Below are positions 8,300 through 18,523 of a DNA stretch of 64,000 nucleotides, piece by piece. Position numbers and translations under genes: made by a program. The DNA is from an uncultured Alphaproteobacteria bacterium. Lineage in GTDB: Bacteria; Pseudomonadota; Alphaproteobacteria; Micavibrionales; UBA1664. The notes below the pieces were generated by a model. It ran no database searches and was not told where the DNA came from. It saw only the letters and a list, made by a program, of their open reading frames with translations. Location: positions 331,470-395,469 of the forward strand of contig CALSUG010000005.1 in NCBI GenBank assembly GCA_943789475.1. Reading direction: 5' to 3'. The stretch's first letter is position 1. The number at the start of each line of letters is the position of its first letter.

Positions 8300-10211
8300 A
8301 TGTTACTTCGTTACTTACCTCAAAAAAAATCGATACGGGCAAAATTTCTAACCATTATCATTGGGGTAACAGCGTTTGCCCTTGTTTCAGCCAATATTAT
8401 TGAGTTAGCTTCTGAATATACTTTATCAAAAAACAATACAAAAACACACTTGAACGAGATTACGAAGGTATTACAAAAAAAAAATCACAGGATTTGAACA
8501 AGAAAATGAGACGTCATATATTTCTCATTTTATGAAATTACTAGAATTCGATCCTTATATTGATAAGGCATGCTATTATAAAAATGGAAAATTATTTTCT
8601 TCGTATGTATCTTTTGGATCTATTAAAGAATATGGACAGTATTCCTTATGTCCTGCGGAAGAAGTAGGAACAAGATCGTATAGAAGTGATTTTAAACATA
8701 TCTATGATAGCATTCCTATTGTAAACAATCAGCGAACAGTTGTTGGAAAAATGTTCATAAAATATGATTTAGAGCGTGATTTTGAATATTTATTCAATAA
8801 AGAAAAAATTAGTTTAATTACATTTTTTATTGCGCTTATATTTTCTTATTTTGTATCATTAAGGGTACAAAATTTTATCACAAAACCTATCTATCACTTA
8901 TCAGGATTGGCTGCGACATTAGCGGAAAAACAAGATTACTCTTTGCGTGCTAAAAAATTTAGTGACGATGAAATTGGCCTTTTAACGGATTCATTCAATG
9001 AAATGATTGAAAAAATGGGAGAAAATCACAGGTCAACGCAAAAAGCTCGTGAAGAGGCGGATCGCGCAAATAAACAAAAATCATCCTTCCTTGCCATGAT
9101 GAGCCATGAGATTAGAACACCGATTAATGGGGTGATGGGAACAGCTGAACTACTTTCGGAAACACGCCTAACAGGTCGACAGCGTGAGTATGTTGAGGTT
9201 ATTGGAAAATCGGCAGCAACTTTATTTGATTTGATTAACGATATTTTGGATTTTTCAAAAATTGAAGCTGAAAAATTGACAATGGAAAAAATTCCATTCG
9301 ATTTAACTGAGCATATACAAGATGTTATTGATATCTCTCAAATACAAGTTTCACAAAAAGGGTTGAAACTTTATTTTACAAATAATTTGCAGGGACAGTA
9401 TTACGTTGTGAGTGATCCTGTCCGAATAAAACAGATCGTGATTAATTTAGTGAGTAACGCAGTAAAATTTACAAACAAAGGATCCGTTACAATCACATTA
9501 GATGAAGATAATAGTGGTCTTGCTGATGAAAACATAAAACAAATTTGGATTAGTGTTACAGATACTGGTGTGGGCATTCCTGCGGATCGTCAAGCACAAA
9601 TTTTTGAAAGTTTTACTCAAGCTGATGATGCAACAACCCGTCAATATGGTGGATCTGGACTTGGCCTAACGATTTGTAAAAGAATCGTGAATATGATGGA
9701 TGGGACAATTGGTGTGCAAAGCACTGAAAAAATAGGTTCTACATTTTGGTTTTCTATACCAATGGAGATAACAGAAAAAGAAATTGATAAACTTTCTACA
9801 AAAGTAACACCTCAAATGATTGCTAATGAAAGTGACAGTCGAATTTTACTAGTTGAAGATAATGAGACTAATATTATGATTACATCAGAAATTCTAACAC
9901 AATCTGGTTATGATGTTACCTTGGCACGTGATGGAGCAGAGGCAGTGTCTTGTTATTGTCAGTCACCTTTTTCTATCATTTTGATGGATTGTCAAATGCC
10001 TATTATGGATGGATGGGAAGCTACACAACGTATTCGCGCTTATGAAAAAGATGGAAACATAGAGCCATCAACAATTGTTGCTTTAACAGCAAATGCCATG
10101 GATGGAGATCGTGAAAAATGCATTGAGGCTGGCATGGATGAATATCTTTCAAAACCATTTAAGAAAAAAGAATTATTAGAGAAATTGCAAGAAGTATCAA
10201 CCAATGCTTGA
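8300..10211 (+). pseudogene. hybrid sensor histidine kinase, frameshifted at an A10 tract
   Basis: Membrane sensor kinase with a fused receiver domain. An N-terminal membrane segment (residues about 15-38), a periplasmic sensing loop, and a second membrane segment ('LITFFIALIFSYFVSL') are followed by a HAMP linker. Then come a HisKA domain with phospho-acceptor His in 'MMSHEIRTPINGVM' (codon 9105-9107), a HATPase with 'NLVSNAVKFT' and 'GGSGLGL', and a REC domain 'ILLVEDNETN' with phospho-Asp in 'LMDCQMP' (codon 9987-9989). The frame from 8300 stops at 8497 just after ten A residues (8475-8484). With nine A's it reads straight into the second frame and gives one 636-residue protein. Everything else is intact, so this is a slippage site, phase variation, recent mutation or sequence error. 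Input signal and target are unknown. Confidence 0.9.
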
Positions 10212-10242
10212 CCTCGACTGCCCTGCCCTTCATCATCATTGA

Positions 10243-11130
10243 ATGAATAAGAACATTCGTATTATTGGGTTATCCAGCCATATAGATCACAAAATGATCG
10301 AAGGTGGTGTTAATTGGTTAACTGGACAAGGTTTCAACGTTTCAATAGATGATCAAGTTTATTCAAAGCATTTTCAAAGTGCAGGAACTGTTAATGAGAG
10401 AATTGGAGCGTTGCATGAGGCTTATTCTGATCCCAATGTTGATGTTATTTTAATTTCATGTGGTGGTAATGGTGCAATTCACTTACTAGATCACATAGAT
10501 TTTGATCTCATAAAAAACAATCCAAAACCAATCGTTGGTTTCAGTGACATGACAATTATTTTGAACGCAATTCATGCGAAAGGCGGAAATAATGTTTTTC
10601 ATGGTCCTACGGCAACACAATTGGCACGACCCATTTCCGATGATCAAATGAATCAATTTTTGAATGTGATTACTGGAAATAATCCATCTATACGTTGGAA
10701 TGATTGTTCTGTCACAAATAAAAAAAACACGTCAGGGATATCAATTGGTGGAAATTTAAGCGTTTTTCAAACTGTTTTAGGAACTCCCTATTTACCTCAA
10801 GATGATAATATTATTTTATTTTTGGAAGATGTTGGTGATGAGATAAGCCGTTATGATCGTATGTTGGCTCATATAAGGCAATCTGGCTTGCTTGATCGTT
10901 GTTCTGCTATTTTATTTGGTGATTTTCATGCTGCTAACAACCCTGCCCGTGTTCCATTTGGAAAAACGATGGATGAAATTATTGCAGATATAACATCCGA
11001 CTTAAAAATCCCTATTATAACTGGTGCACCATTTGGACATCGTGGGCAATTACCGACATTCCCCATTGGACAGACATGTCATTTGAATTTTGAGGATAAT
11101 TGTGTCACTTTGTCATTTGATAATGACTGA
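10243..11130 (+). CDS. L,D-carboxypeptidase (peptidase family S66, LdcA-like)
   Basis: Serine peptidase that trims the terminal D-Ala from murein tetrapeptides during peptidoglycan recycling. The 295 residues start 'IRIIGLSSHID', show the nucleophile elbow 'VGFSDMT' (catalytic Ser near residue 101), a C-terminal Glu in 'LFLEDVGDE' and a His in 'GAPFGHRG', the three residues of the S66 triad. There is no signal peptide, as expected for a cytoplasmic enzyme. The gene overlaps the next one by 8 bases. Some S66 members act on microcin C instead, so the symbol is left open. Confidence 0.85.
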   Translation: MNKNIRIIGLSSHIDHKMIEGGVNWLTGQGFNVSIDDQVYSKHFQSAGTVNERIGALHEAYSDPNVDVILISCGGNGAIHLLDHIDFDLIKNNPKPIVGFSDMTIILNAIHAKGGNNVFHGPTATQLARPISDDQMNQFLNVITGNNPSIRWNDCSVTNKKNTSGISIGGNLSVFQTVLGTPYLPQDDNIILFLEDVGDEISRYDRMLAHIRQSGLLDRCSAILFGDFHAANNPARVPFGKTMDEIIADITSDLKIPIITGAPFGHRGQLPTFPIGQTCHLNFEDNCVTLSFDND

Positions 11131-11662
11131 TAAGCAAAAAAACAAAAAAGAAATTAATTTGAAAAAGAGAGGATTTAAAACAGCCCCTCTTTCTAATATT
11201 TTACCATCCTTAGTTAAAAAAATTGGCGGAGCCGTGGAAACCAAGAATACGGCATCTCTGGTTCGTGTCCTCAATCATTGGACAGAAATTATGGGCGCGG
11301 ACATGGCGTCAAAATCAATGCCAGTCAAAATATATTCTAAGCGTCAAAAGGATCGCCATACAGGCGAACAAATTCAATTTTCTTGCCTGCGCATCAAAAC
11401 AGAAGGAAGTCTTTCTACGACGATCGCGATGCGTGAAGTCATTATACTTGATCGCCTTAATCGATTGTTTGGTGTTGATCATTTTAAAAAAATTGACATT
11501 GAACATGGTTTCATCGGCGCACGAAAACCAACGGTTAAAAAGAAAGAAATAACTAATTTTGATATTGATGTGTCTGATATTTCAGATCCAGTATTAAAAA
11601 GTAGACTTGAATCTTTAGGTCAAGCTGTTATGAATAGCGCACAAAACAAAGAAAGATCATAA
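11123..11662 (+). CDS. DUF721 (DciA-like) domain protein
   Basis: 179 residues with the DUF721 fold near the N terminus: 'LVRVLNHWTEIMGADMASKSMPVKIY', followed by the strand pattern around 'CLRIKTEGS' and 'LDRLNRLFG'. DUF721 covers DciA, the helicase-loading factor that replaces DnaC in most bacteria, and shorter paralogues. In Alphaproteobacteria a DUF721 gene often lies near a DsbA-like gene and smc, as here. The ATG at 11123 is chosen because an upstream in-frame TTG lies deep inside the preceding gene. The C-terminal 70 residues are charged and not recognised. A DNA-related role is likely; true DciA function is not shown. Confidence 0.75.
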   Translation: MTDKQKNKKEINLKKRGFKTAPLSNILPSLVKKIGGAVETKNTASLVRVLNHWTEIMGADMASKSMPVKIYSKRQKDRHTGEQIQFSCLRIKTEGSLSTTIAMREVIILDRLNRLFGVDHFKKIDIEHGFIGARKPTVKKKEITNFDIDVSDISDPVLKSRLESLGQAVMNSAQNKERS

Positions 11663-11666
11663 AATT

Positions 11667-12233
11667 ATGAAAGTGAATGCAAGTGCCCTACGCGTGGGTA
11701 ATATTATTGAGCATGACCATCGTTTGTTACAGGTGATGGGAACGGAAATTTCAAAGCCTGGTAAAGGTGGAGCATATGCGACACATACACTTCGCGATGT
11801 CCGTACGGGAAGCAAGGATGTTATTCGTTTTCGTTCACAAGAAGGTGTCGCAAAGGTTCGTCTGGATGATTATGAAAGTCAATTCTTGTTCTCAGATGGT
11901 GAAATGTATACGTTCATGGACACAACGTCGTATGAACAAATTGAATTGCATGCGGATGCTGTTGGATACCCAAAAGTGTTTTTGCAAGATGGTATGACCG
12001 TACAATTACAAAAATATGATGAAGAAGTTCTAGCTGTAACATTACCAGATACAGTAATCATGGAAGTTGTTGAGTGCGAACCTGTTGTCAAAGGACAAAC
12101 AGCGTCATCATCGTATAAACCAGGACATCTTGAAAATGGTGAACGGATTATGATACCACCACATATCGATGCGGGTACTCGTGTTGTATTAAAAACAGAA
12201 GACGGTTCATACGTCGAACGTGCAAAGGATTAA
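11667..12233 (+). CDS. efp: translation elongation factor P
   Basis: Binds between the P and E sites and relieves ribosome stalling at consecutive prolines. 188 residues, standard length, three beta-barrel domains: the KOW-like N-terminal domain with the tip loop 'SKPGKGGAYAT', whose Lys (near residue 33) is the site modified with beta-lysine in many species; the central OB fold; and the C-terminal OB fold ending 'GSYVERAKD'. No epmA or epmB homologue is in the window, so the modification state is open. It sits 4 bases after the DUF721 gene and 6 before the inositol-phosphatase-family gene, probably one operon. Confidence 0.97.
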   Translation: MKVNASALRVGNIIEHDHRLLQVMGTEISKPGKGGAYATHTLRDVRTGSKDVIRFRSQEGVAKVRLDDYESQFLFSDGEMYTFMDTTSYEQIELHADAVGYPKVFLQDGMTVQLQKYDEEVLAVTLPDTVIMEVVECEPVVKGQTASSSYKPGHLENGERIMIPPHIDAGTRVVLKTEDGSYVERAKD

Positions 12234-12239
12234 ATAGAC

Positions 12240-13019
12240 ATGGCAACTCCCGCAATTATCAATGTAATGTCAAAAGCCGCAGGCAAGGCTTCACGTTCAC
12301 TTCTTCGTGATTATAACGAAGTTGAAAACCTTCAGGTGTCTGTAAAAGGTCCTGGTGATTTTGTATCTGCGGCCGATCGTCGCGCTGAAGAAATTATTCA
12401 AGAAGAATTAGCCATCGCAAAACCTGATTTTGGTTTTTTGATGGAAGAGCGTGGCGAAATAAAAGGTAAAACTGATAGTCGTTTTATTATTGATCCACTG
12501 GATGGCACGACAAATTTCCTTCATGGAATTCCGCATTGGTGTATTTCCATTGCATTAGAAGAACGTGGAAAGATTACAGCTGGATTAGTATTTGACCCTA
12601 TGCAAGATGAATTGTTTTATGCCGTAAAAGGTCAAGGTGCATGGATGCGTGGGAATAAACGTTTGCGTGTATCTGGACGCAAAAATTTGTACACAAGTGT
12701 TATTGCATCGAATGATACAAAAGACCTTAAAGATCGTCTTGTTACAGTGGAAAAACAAGTTGCAGCGGTTCGTCATTTTGGTGCAACGGCTCTTGATTTG
12801 GCCTATGTCGCTGCGGGACGTTTGGACGCTTATTTCGGTGGTACGCCAAAGGCAGGACCAAAGCCGTGGGATTTGGCAGCAGGACAATTAATTGTTCGGG
12901 AAGCCGGCGGTTATGTGTCTGAAATTAATGGTCAATCAAACCATGTTTACAACCAAAACATCTTGGCTGGTAATGAACATATTTATGGACAGCTAAAAGA
13001 TATTTTAAACGCAAAATAG
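12240..13019 (+). CDS. suhB: inositol-1-monophosphatase family protein (SuhB-like)
   Basis: Mg-dependent phosphatase of the FIG superfamily. 259 residues with the metal-binding signature 'DPLDGTTNFLHGIPHWCIS', the preceding Glu in 'FLMEERGE' and the C-terminal motif 'WDLAAGQLIVREAGG'. Members dephosphorylate myo-inositol 1-phosphate; E. coli SuhB also acts with the NusA/ribosomal antitermination complex. The physiological substrate here is unknown, so the symbol is by family resemblance. Spacing of 6 bases from efp argues for cotranscription. Confidence 0.88.
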   Translation: MATPAIINVMSKAAGKASRSLLRDYNEVENLQVSVKGPGDFVSAADRRAEEIIQEELAIAKPDFGFLMEERGEIKGKTDSRFIIDPLDGTTNFLHGIPHWCISIALEERGKITAGLVFDPMQDELFYAVKGQGAWMRGNKRLRVSGRKNLYTSVIASNDTKDLKDRLVTVEKQVAAVRHFGATALDLAYVAAGRLDAYFGGTPKAGPKPWDLAAGQLIVREAGGYVSEINGQSNHVYNQNILAGNEHIYGQLKDILNAK

Positions 13020-13054
13020 TTGCGAGTATTAAACGATACTGTTGTAATGAGGCC

Positions 13055-13861
13055 ATGAAATTTATTGTGGCCTTATTTTTTATGGTGTTATCCACTCCAT
13101 GTTTTGCGGATGTTCCTGTTCCGTTTAAAAAACCTATTTCTGCCGAAAAAGAAACATTCCAAAACATTATTGATAATGCCGTTGCGGATGCAAATGTAAC
13201 ACCATCGGAAAAATTGAATGAAGGTAAAAAAATATCAATAATTTTACCACCACCTCTTCCTCAAGAAAAAAAGATTACTGAGGTTATCGAAAAAAATATC
13301 GTAACACCACTGCGTAAACCACTTCATATTCGCACTGTCATTAATGAAAGAGTTAAAGATCAACCTAAAGCCCCTCAGGACAAGGTTGTGATGAAATATA
13401 GAGGTGATAGCGGTGACGATGATCGCATGGCAGGACGAGGAAAAACACAACGAACTTATGCTGAGAGGCGTACTGCTAAATTAAAAGAAACATCAGCTAA
13501 GTCACCTTTTAAGAAAAAGACATTGCCACGTGCAGGTAAGGTGAATATGAGAGATCCTATCATCTTATTTTTTAAAGAGCATTCATCTGATATAGAAGTC
13601 GGGCAACTATCTGTTTTAAAAAATGATATATTGCAATCAATGAAGAGATATAAAAACAAAAAAGCGATCATTTATGGTTATGCTGAAAAAAATAAAAAAG
13701 ATAAAGAAAAAACACGTCAGCTCGCTCTTGCTCGTGCATTGATTATTAGTGATTATTTGGTTGATAATCGAATTTCAGAAACACGCCTTGAAATACGCCC
13801 TATGGCAGATGATACGCCAATTTCGCCTAAAAATCGTGTTGATATTGTCATTTACAATTAA
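13055..13861 (+). CDS. secreted protein with a C-terminal OmpA-like domain
   Basis: 268 residues with a signal peptide (MKFIVALFFMVLSTPCFA), a Pro/Lys-rich low-complexity stretch to about residue 165, and a C-terminal domain that looks like a divergent OmpA/MotB peptidoglycan-binding fold: 'AIIYGYAEKN', 'ARALIISDYLVDNRI', and the closing 'RLEIRPMADDTP...NRVDIVI'. In standard members the last part reads 'NRRVEI'. It is therefore probably a periplasmic cell-wall-associated protein. There is no outer-membrane barrel or lipobox. The neighbours (SuhB-like, DsbA-like) give no specific role. Confidence 0.75.
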   Translation: MKFIVALFFMVLSTPCFADVPVPFKKPISAEKETFQNIIDNAVADANVTPSEKLNEGKKISIILPPPLPQEKKITEVIEKNIVTPLRKPLHIRTVINERVKDQPKAPQDKVVMKYRGDSGDDDRMAGRGKTQRTYAERRTAKLKETSAKSPFKKKTLPRAGKVNMRDPIILFFKEHSSDIEVGQLSVLKNDILQSMKRYKNKKAIIYGYAEKNKKDKEKTRQLALARALIISDYLVDNRISETRLEIRPMADDTPISPKNRVDIVIYN

Positions 13862-13914
13862 AAATGTGAATAAAAGCCACCTAAATCATTTTTAAATTTG
13901 ACAAAAAGTCTCTA

Positions 13915-13937
13915 AATCCCTTTTATAGCAAGGGATT
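13915..13937. other. perfect 8-bp inverted repeat between the OmpA-like and DsbA-like genes
   Basis: AATCCCTT (13915-13922) and AAGGGATT (13930-13937) flank a 7-base loop. No uninterrupted T tract follows, only GAAAGGTTTTT, and the GAAAGG that follows is the likely ribosome site of the next gene. It could be a weak terminator or a translational control hairpin. Confidence 0.4.
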
Positions 13938-13952
13938 GAAAGGTTTTTAGTG

Positions 13953-14693
13953 ATGATGAAAAAAGTTATTTTACCCGTTATTATTTGTTTAGTTGTTTTG
14001 GGGGTATCAATTAGTATTCTTCAATGGCGATCACAAGACGCAGATAAGCGTATGATTGCAAAAGTTGAGGCAGGCAATGAGGAGGCAGCAATGGCATTTG
14101 AAAATGCAGTCGCCTCACCAGAAGAAAAAACAGCGAATAAAATCGATATAAACCCTCGTGTTGAAAATGGATCTTTTGTCATTGGAGATAAAAATGCACC
14201 CGTGACTATTTCTGAATTCAGCTCTCTATCATGCCCACATTGTGCGACTTTTCACGCGAACAGTTTGAGTAACCTTAAGAAAGATTATGTTGAAAGTGGT
14301 AAAGTTAAATTTGTATTTAATGATTTTCCTTTAAATAAGCCCGCTGTTGATGGCTCCCTCCTTCTTAAATGTATTGATGTGAAAGACCGTTATGATTTTA
14401 TGGAGATCTTGTTTTCGCAACAATCACAATGGGCATTTGACGGTGATCACCGTGATAAGTTGAAACAATATGCGGCTCTTCTTGGTGTTTCGAGTGATAA
14501 GGCGGAAACATGCATGAATGATACGGATGCAGAACGTGCGATGTTTGAAAATATGCGCACGAATAATCAGAAATACCAGGTTAAATCAACGCCTACTTTT
14601 GTTGTTCTACCATCGGAAAAAGTTATCACGGGTGCACAAAATTATGGTGTGTTTTCAACAGAAATCGAACGTTTGTTGAAAGATACAAATTAA
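13953..14693 (+). CDS. DsbA-family periplasmic thiol:disulfide oxidoreductase
   Basis: 246 residues: an N-terminal membrane anchor or uncleaved signal ('VILPVIICLVVLGVSISIL'), a linker, then a thioredoxin fold with the active site 'SCPHC' near residue 91 and the cis-Pro loop 'STPTFVV'. The insertion and overall form match the DsbA/BdbD-like proteins (DSBA-like thioredoxin domain) found next to smc in many Alphaproteobacteria. It should oxidise or isomerise disulfides in the periplasm. GTG 13950, ATG 13953 and ATG 13956 are all possible starts; 13953 is 9 bases from GAAAGG. The stop is 8 bases before smc. Confidence 0.9.
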   Translation: MMKKVILPVIICLVVLGVSISILQWRSQDADKRMIAKVEAGNEEAAMAFENAVASPEEKTANKIDINPRVENGSFVIGDKNAPVTISEFSSLSCPHCATFHANSLSNLKKDYVESGKVKFVFNDFPLNKPAVDGSLLLKCIDVKDRYDFMEILFSQQSQWAFDGDHRDKLKQYAALLGVSSDKAETCMNDTDAERAMFENMRTNNQKYQVKSTPTFVVLPSEKVITGAQNYGVFSTEIERLLKDTN

Positions 14694-14701
14694 GTATTTG
14701 A

Positions 14702-17700
14702 ATGGTCACGTTTACTAAACTCAAACTCTATGGCTTCAAAAGCTTTGTTGACAAGACAGAGCTGGAAATTGGTGCGGGTTTAAACGGTATCGTTGGGCCA
14801 AATGGATGTGGTAAGTCCAATCTGGTTGAAGCTCTTCGTTGGGTTATGGGTGAAAAATCGGCCAAAAACATGCGCGGAAGCGGCATGGAAGATGTTATTT
14901 TTGCAGGAACATCCAAACGCCCTGCACGTAATATGGCTGAGGTCACGGTCATCATGGATAATAATGACCAAAGCGCCCCTGCTCCGTTTAATACAGCCAC
15001 AGAAATCGAAATTAACCGTCGTATTGAAAAGGATAAAGGGTCGCAATACCGTGTAAATGGTAAGGCCGTACGTGCGCGTGATGTTAACCTCCTTTTCGCG
15101 GATACAATGACGGGGGCTAACTCTCCTGCGTTGGTTTCTCAGGGGCGTATTACCGAAATCATTATGACGAAACCCGCCGACCGTCGTAAAATTTTAGAAG
15201 ATTCTGCAGGAATTAGTGGCCTTCATTCACGCCGTCATGAAGCGGAGTTGCGTTTACGCGCGGCTGAACAAAATTTAACACGGCTAGATGATGTTTTAGC
15301 CGAAATGAGAACACGATTAAATTCTTTAAAACGTCAAGCGCGTCAGGCAGAGCGTTATAAAGAATTAAGTGATAATATTCGTCGTTTGGATATGGCTGAA
15401 ACATGGCAATCATGGCGTGAAATTCATACGAAAATAAAATTGGAACGCGACAGTTTTTCTATTTTTAATGATAAAGTTCAAGAAACACTTGGCACAATAA
15501 AATCAATAACATCCCAGATTGATGATTTGGAAAAATCATTACCCAATGATCGTAAGAAAAATATGGAATCATCTGCAATTATGCAAAATTTCAAAGTGTC
15601 TTTGGAACGATTGGAACAAGATATACAATCCAAAACAAAGGGGTTACAAGATGCAGAGCAAGCAAAAGTGGAGTTGGATGCCGATTGTAATTTTACCCGC
15701 GGTCAATACAACCAAGTTTTAAATGATATTGATGAAACAGAAAAAAAATTGAAAACGGCCAAGGGTAATTTAGCATCCCTGCCCCATGATATTGATACGG
15801 CGCAAAATCTATATACGACGATCAAGACCACACATGATGATTTGGTCAAACAATCACAATCCCTTGAAACTGAAATCGCCGTGGCTAACCAATCACAAGA
15901 TGCGCTGCAGAAACAAAAAAATGATACGGATACAGCATTAGAACGTATTCAATCAAATATTACGATGTTGAACGAAGGCATTAGTGAGAGTGAAGCACGC
16001 CTTAATGACATTCAAAATGATGATATTTTCACACTTGATATAGATAATTATGAAGATACGATCGAAAAATTAAAAATCACGATCCAAAATGGTGATGATA
16101 ATTTATCTAAAGATCGTGAGAGTGAGAAACAACTTTACCAAGATATGCAAGACAAGACAGCGTCTTTAAAAGGTATTGAAAGTGAGATAACTGCGCTTAA
16201 TTCTATGATTGAAATGGCATCTTCTGATGATGACCTATCCCCGGAAGATTCATTATTAACGCAACTTAATGTTCAAGATGGTTATGAGAAGGCCGTATCC
16301 AGTGTTTTAGGTCATTGGGTATCAATGGCGAGCATTCATGATAATTCTTCTGTTTATTGGACGAAATCAGCCTGTACGAGAACAGTATTAGATAACTCTC
16401 TTATTCAATACGTAGACGTTCCTGATGTTTTAAAACCATTGATGAATTCTGTATCCATTGTTGACGATATTATGAACGTTGGTTTTGATTTATCCATGGG
16501 GCAAACGGCTGTAGCTCTTGATGGATCTTTCCGCCGCTGGGATGGTTTGATAGTAAAATCAGAGGCCGCGAATAAAAACAACCAAGCTGGCCTTATTTTA
16601 GAGCAAAAAAATCGTGTTCAAATTTTAGAAGCACAACAACAAGAGTTAAAAGCGGCTATTGATGAACTCACCGTAAAACACACCGAAGTTCAATCAAAGA
16701 TCGAAGTGTTAGAAGATCAACAACACGAAAGCCAATCGCAATTAAGCCAAAAAAATAATTTTGTGACCGAACATCGTTATAAAATGGAACGATTGAATGA
16801 TCAGCTGCAAGCCATTACAGAAAAATTAGAAGATCAAAATCAACGTTTGTCGTCTAATGAATCTGAAAAACAAAACCTTGAACAATCACGTAATGACATC
16901 ATTGATAAATTATCGAATAGCGATTCATCCTCTTTACAGGATAAGGCAGAGAAATTAAATGTTTTGCGTGATGATATAAAATTAAAACGAGATGATCTTG
17001 ACGATGCACAACATAAACTTGTTGTTTTGCGTCAATCAGAACAAACAGAACAATTACAGGTTCAAACATTCACAAATACACTCAATAAATTATGTGTAGA
17101 TCGTGATAATTTGTCAAAAAGACAAGATGATTTAATCGCACGTTTGGATGCTATCGATACGAAAATAAAGGCTTACAAGGCTTCACAATCTTTTGAAGAA
17201 ACAGATGTCTTACGTGAAGATTTACTGACAAAAATATCAAACCAAGAAAGTGAAATGCAAAATATTTCAACATCCTTGGAAATCAAAGAAAAATCATACC
17301 GTGATTTGCAGATGGAATTACGTAATGCCGAAGGTTACGCCGCAACAAATCGTGAAAAACGTGCCTTGGCACAGGCCAATGTCGCCAACGCACAAGAAGA
17401 TTTGTCTCGTGTTGAAGGAGACATAGAAGAACGATTTGAATTAACACCTCAATCATTAGAAGAAAGAGTTTACAGCCTATTTGATAGTGGTATCCCTGAA
17501 TTAGACAAGATACATGATGAAAAAGAAATCATTGTAAGGCAACGCGATGGTATCGGTCCTGTCAATTTGCGGGCCGCTATTGAAAGCCAGGAAACAGAAA
17601 CACAATTGGCCGAAATGGAAACCGAACATAACGACCTGACTAAAGCGATTGAACAATTAAGATCCGGAATTGCAAAGTTGAATCGTGAAGCAAAAGAACG

Positions 17701-18184
17701 ATTGGCGATTGCTTTCACACGCGTTGATGGTCACTTTCAAAAACTATTCGCGACATTATTCGAAGGTGGACGCGCATACCTTGAAATGCTTGAATCTGAT
17801 GATCCGCTTGAGGCTGGTTTGGAAATTTACGCGCAACCGCCAGGAAAATCATTACAAAAACTGTCTCTTCTATCTGGAGGGGAACAGACATTAACAGCAA
17901 CCGCACTAATTTTTGCGATGTTTATGACGAATCCTTCCCCTATTTGTGTGTTGGACGAAATTGATGCACCACTGGATGATGCCAATGTTGATCGTGTATG
18001 TTCATTGATGGAAAAAATTGTTTCAGAAACAGAAACCCGTTTTATTGTTATTACTCACCATCGTATGACGATGGCACGTATGGATCGTTTGTACGGTGTC
18101 ACAATGGGCGAACGCGGTGTTTCACAACTTGTATCTGTTGATATGGCGTTACAAGAGGAAATGGCATTAAATGAAAGCGCATAA
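14702..18184 (+). CDS. smc: chromosome segregation ATPase SMC
   Basis: 1160-residue condensin subunit that compacts and separates replicated chromosomes by loop extrusion, normally with ScpA and ScpB. The N-terminal head has Walker A 'GPNGCGKS' (residues 32-39). Two long coiled coils (about residues 170-490 and 650-980) flank a hinge near 500-640. The C-terminal head has the ABC signature 'LSGGEQTL' and Walker B 'CVLDEIDAPLDDAN'. Length and layout are standard. scpA and scpB are not in the window. It lies directly upstream of the Fo ATP synthase genes (2 bases from atpI), an order seen in Rhodospirillales-like genomes. Confidence 0.97.
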   Translation: MVTFTKLKLYGFKSFVDKTELEIGAGLNGIVGPNGCGKSNLVEALRWVMGEKSAKNMRGSGMEDVIFAGTSKRPARNMAEVTVIMDNNDQSAPAPFNTATEIEINRRIEKDKGSQYRVNGKAVRARDVNLLFADTMTGANSPALVSQGRITEIIMTKPADRRKILEDSAGISGLHSRRHEAELRLRAAEQNLTRLDDVLAEMRTRLNSLKRQARQAERYKELSDNIRRLDMAETWQSWREIHTKIKLERDSFSIFNDKVQETLGTIKSITSQIDDLEKSLPNDRKKNMESSAIMQNFKVSLERLEQDIQSKTKGLQDAEQAKVELDADCNFTRGQYNQVLNDIDETEKKLKTAKGNLASLPHDIDTAQNLYTTIKTTHDDLVKQSQSLETEIAVANQSQDALQKQKNDTDTALERIQSNITMLNEGISESEARLNDIQNDDIFTLDIDNYEDTIEKLKITIQNGDDNLSKDRESEKQLYQDMQDKTASLKGIESEITALNSMIEMASSDDDLSPEDSLLTQLNVQDGYEKAVSSVLGHWVSMASIHDNSSVYWTKSACTRTVLDNSLIQYVDVPDVLKPLMNSVSIVDDIMNVGFDLSMGQTAVALDGSFRRWDGLIVKSEAANKNNQAGLILEQKNRVQILEAQQQELKAAIDELTVKHTEVQSKIEVLEDQQHESQSQLSQKNNFVTEHRYKMERLNDQLQAITEKLEDQNQRLSSNESEKQNLEQSRNDIIDKLSNSDSSSLQDKAEKLNVLRDDIKLKRDDLDDAQHKLVVLRQSEQTEQLQVQTFTNTLNKLCVDRDNLSKRQDDLIARLDAIDTKIKAYKASQSFEETDVLREDLLTKISNQESEMQNISTSLEIKEKSYRDLQMELRNAEGYAATNREKRALAQANVANAQEDLSRVEGDIEERFELTPQSLEERVYSLFDSGIPELDKIHDEKEIIVRQRDGIGPVNLRAAIESQETETQLAEMETEHNDLTKAIEQLRSGIAKLNREAKERLAIAFTRVDGHFQKLFATLFEGGRAYLEMLESDDPLEAGLEIYAQPPGKSLQKLSLLSGGEQTLTATALIFAMFMTNPSPICVLDEIDAPLDDANVDRVCSLMEKIVSETETRFIVITHHRMTMARMDRLYGVTMGERGVSQLVSVDMALQEEMALNESA

Positions 18185-18186
18185 TA

Positions 18187-18519
18187 ATGGCACCTGAAAA
18201 TGATCCACGTCTTGATGAAATAAAATCAAAATTAGCGTCTTTAAAAGAGCAAAACACCGCTATTGAAAAAAAACATACCAATAAGATACAGGATAGCGAA
18301 TCAATGCAGGTTGGATTGCGTGCGGGGGCTGAATTAATTACATCAATTCTTGCCGGTGGTGCAATCGGATATGCCCTTGATAACTGGCTTGAAACAAAGC
18401 CTCTTTTTTTGATTGCAATGCTCATTTTAGGTGTTATAACAGGGTTCGTAAATGTCTGGCGGACGACTCAAAATGTTGGGTATCAAGTTGGATATAAAGA
18501 TTTAAATAAAGACGAATAA
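18187..18519 (+). CDS. atpI: ATP synthase assembly protein I
   Basis: 110-residue AtpI/Gct2-like protein encoded first in the Fo operon. An N-terminal coiled-coil (residues 8-35) precedes the conserved core 'ELITSILAGGAIGYALDNWL' and a second helix 'LFLIAMLILGVITGFVNVWR', giving two membrane helices. AtpI assists c-ring assembly and may bind Mg or Na; it is not part of the finished enzyme. It begins 2 bases after the smc stop and ends 4 bases before atpB. Confidence 0.92.
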   Translation: MAPENDPRLDEIKSKLASLKEQNTAIEKKHTNKIQDSESMQVGLRAGAELITSILAGGAIGYALDNWLETKPLFLIAMLILGVITGFVNVWRTTQNVGYQVGYKDLNKDE

Positions 18520-18523
18520 AAAC

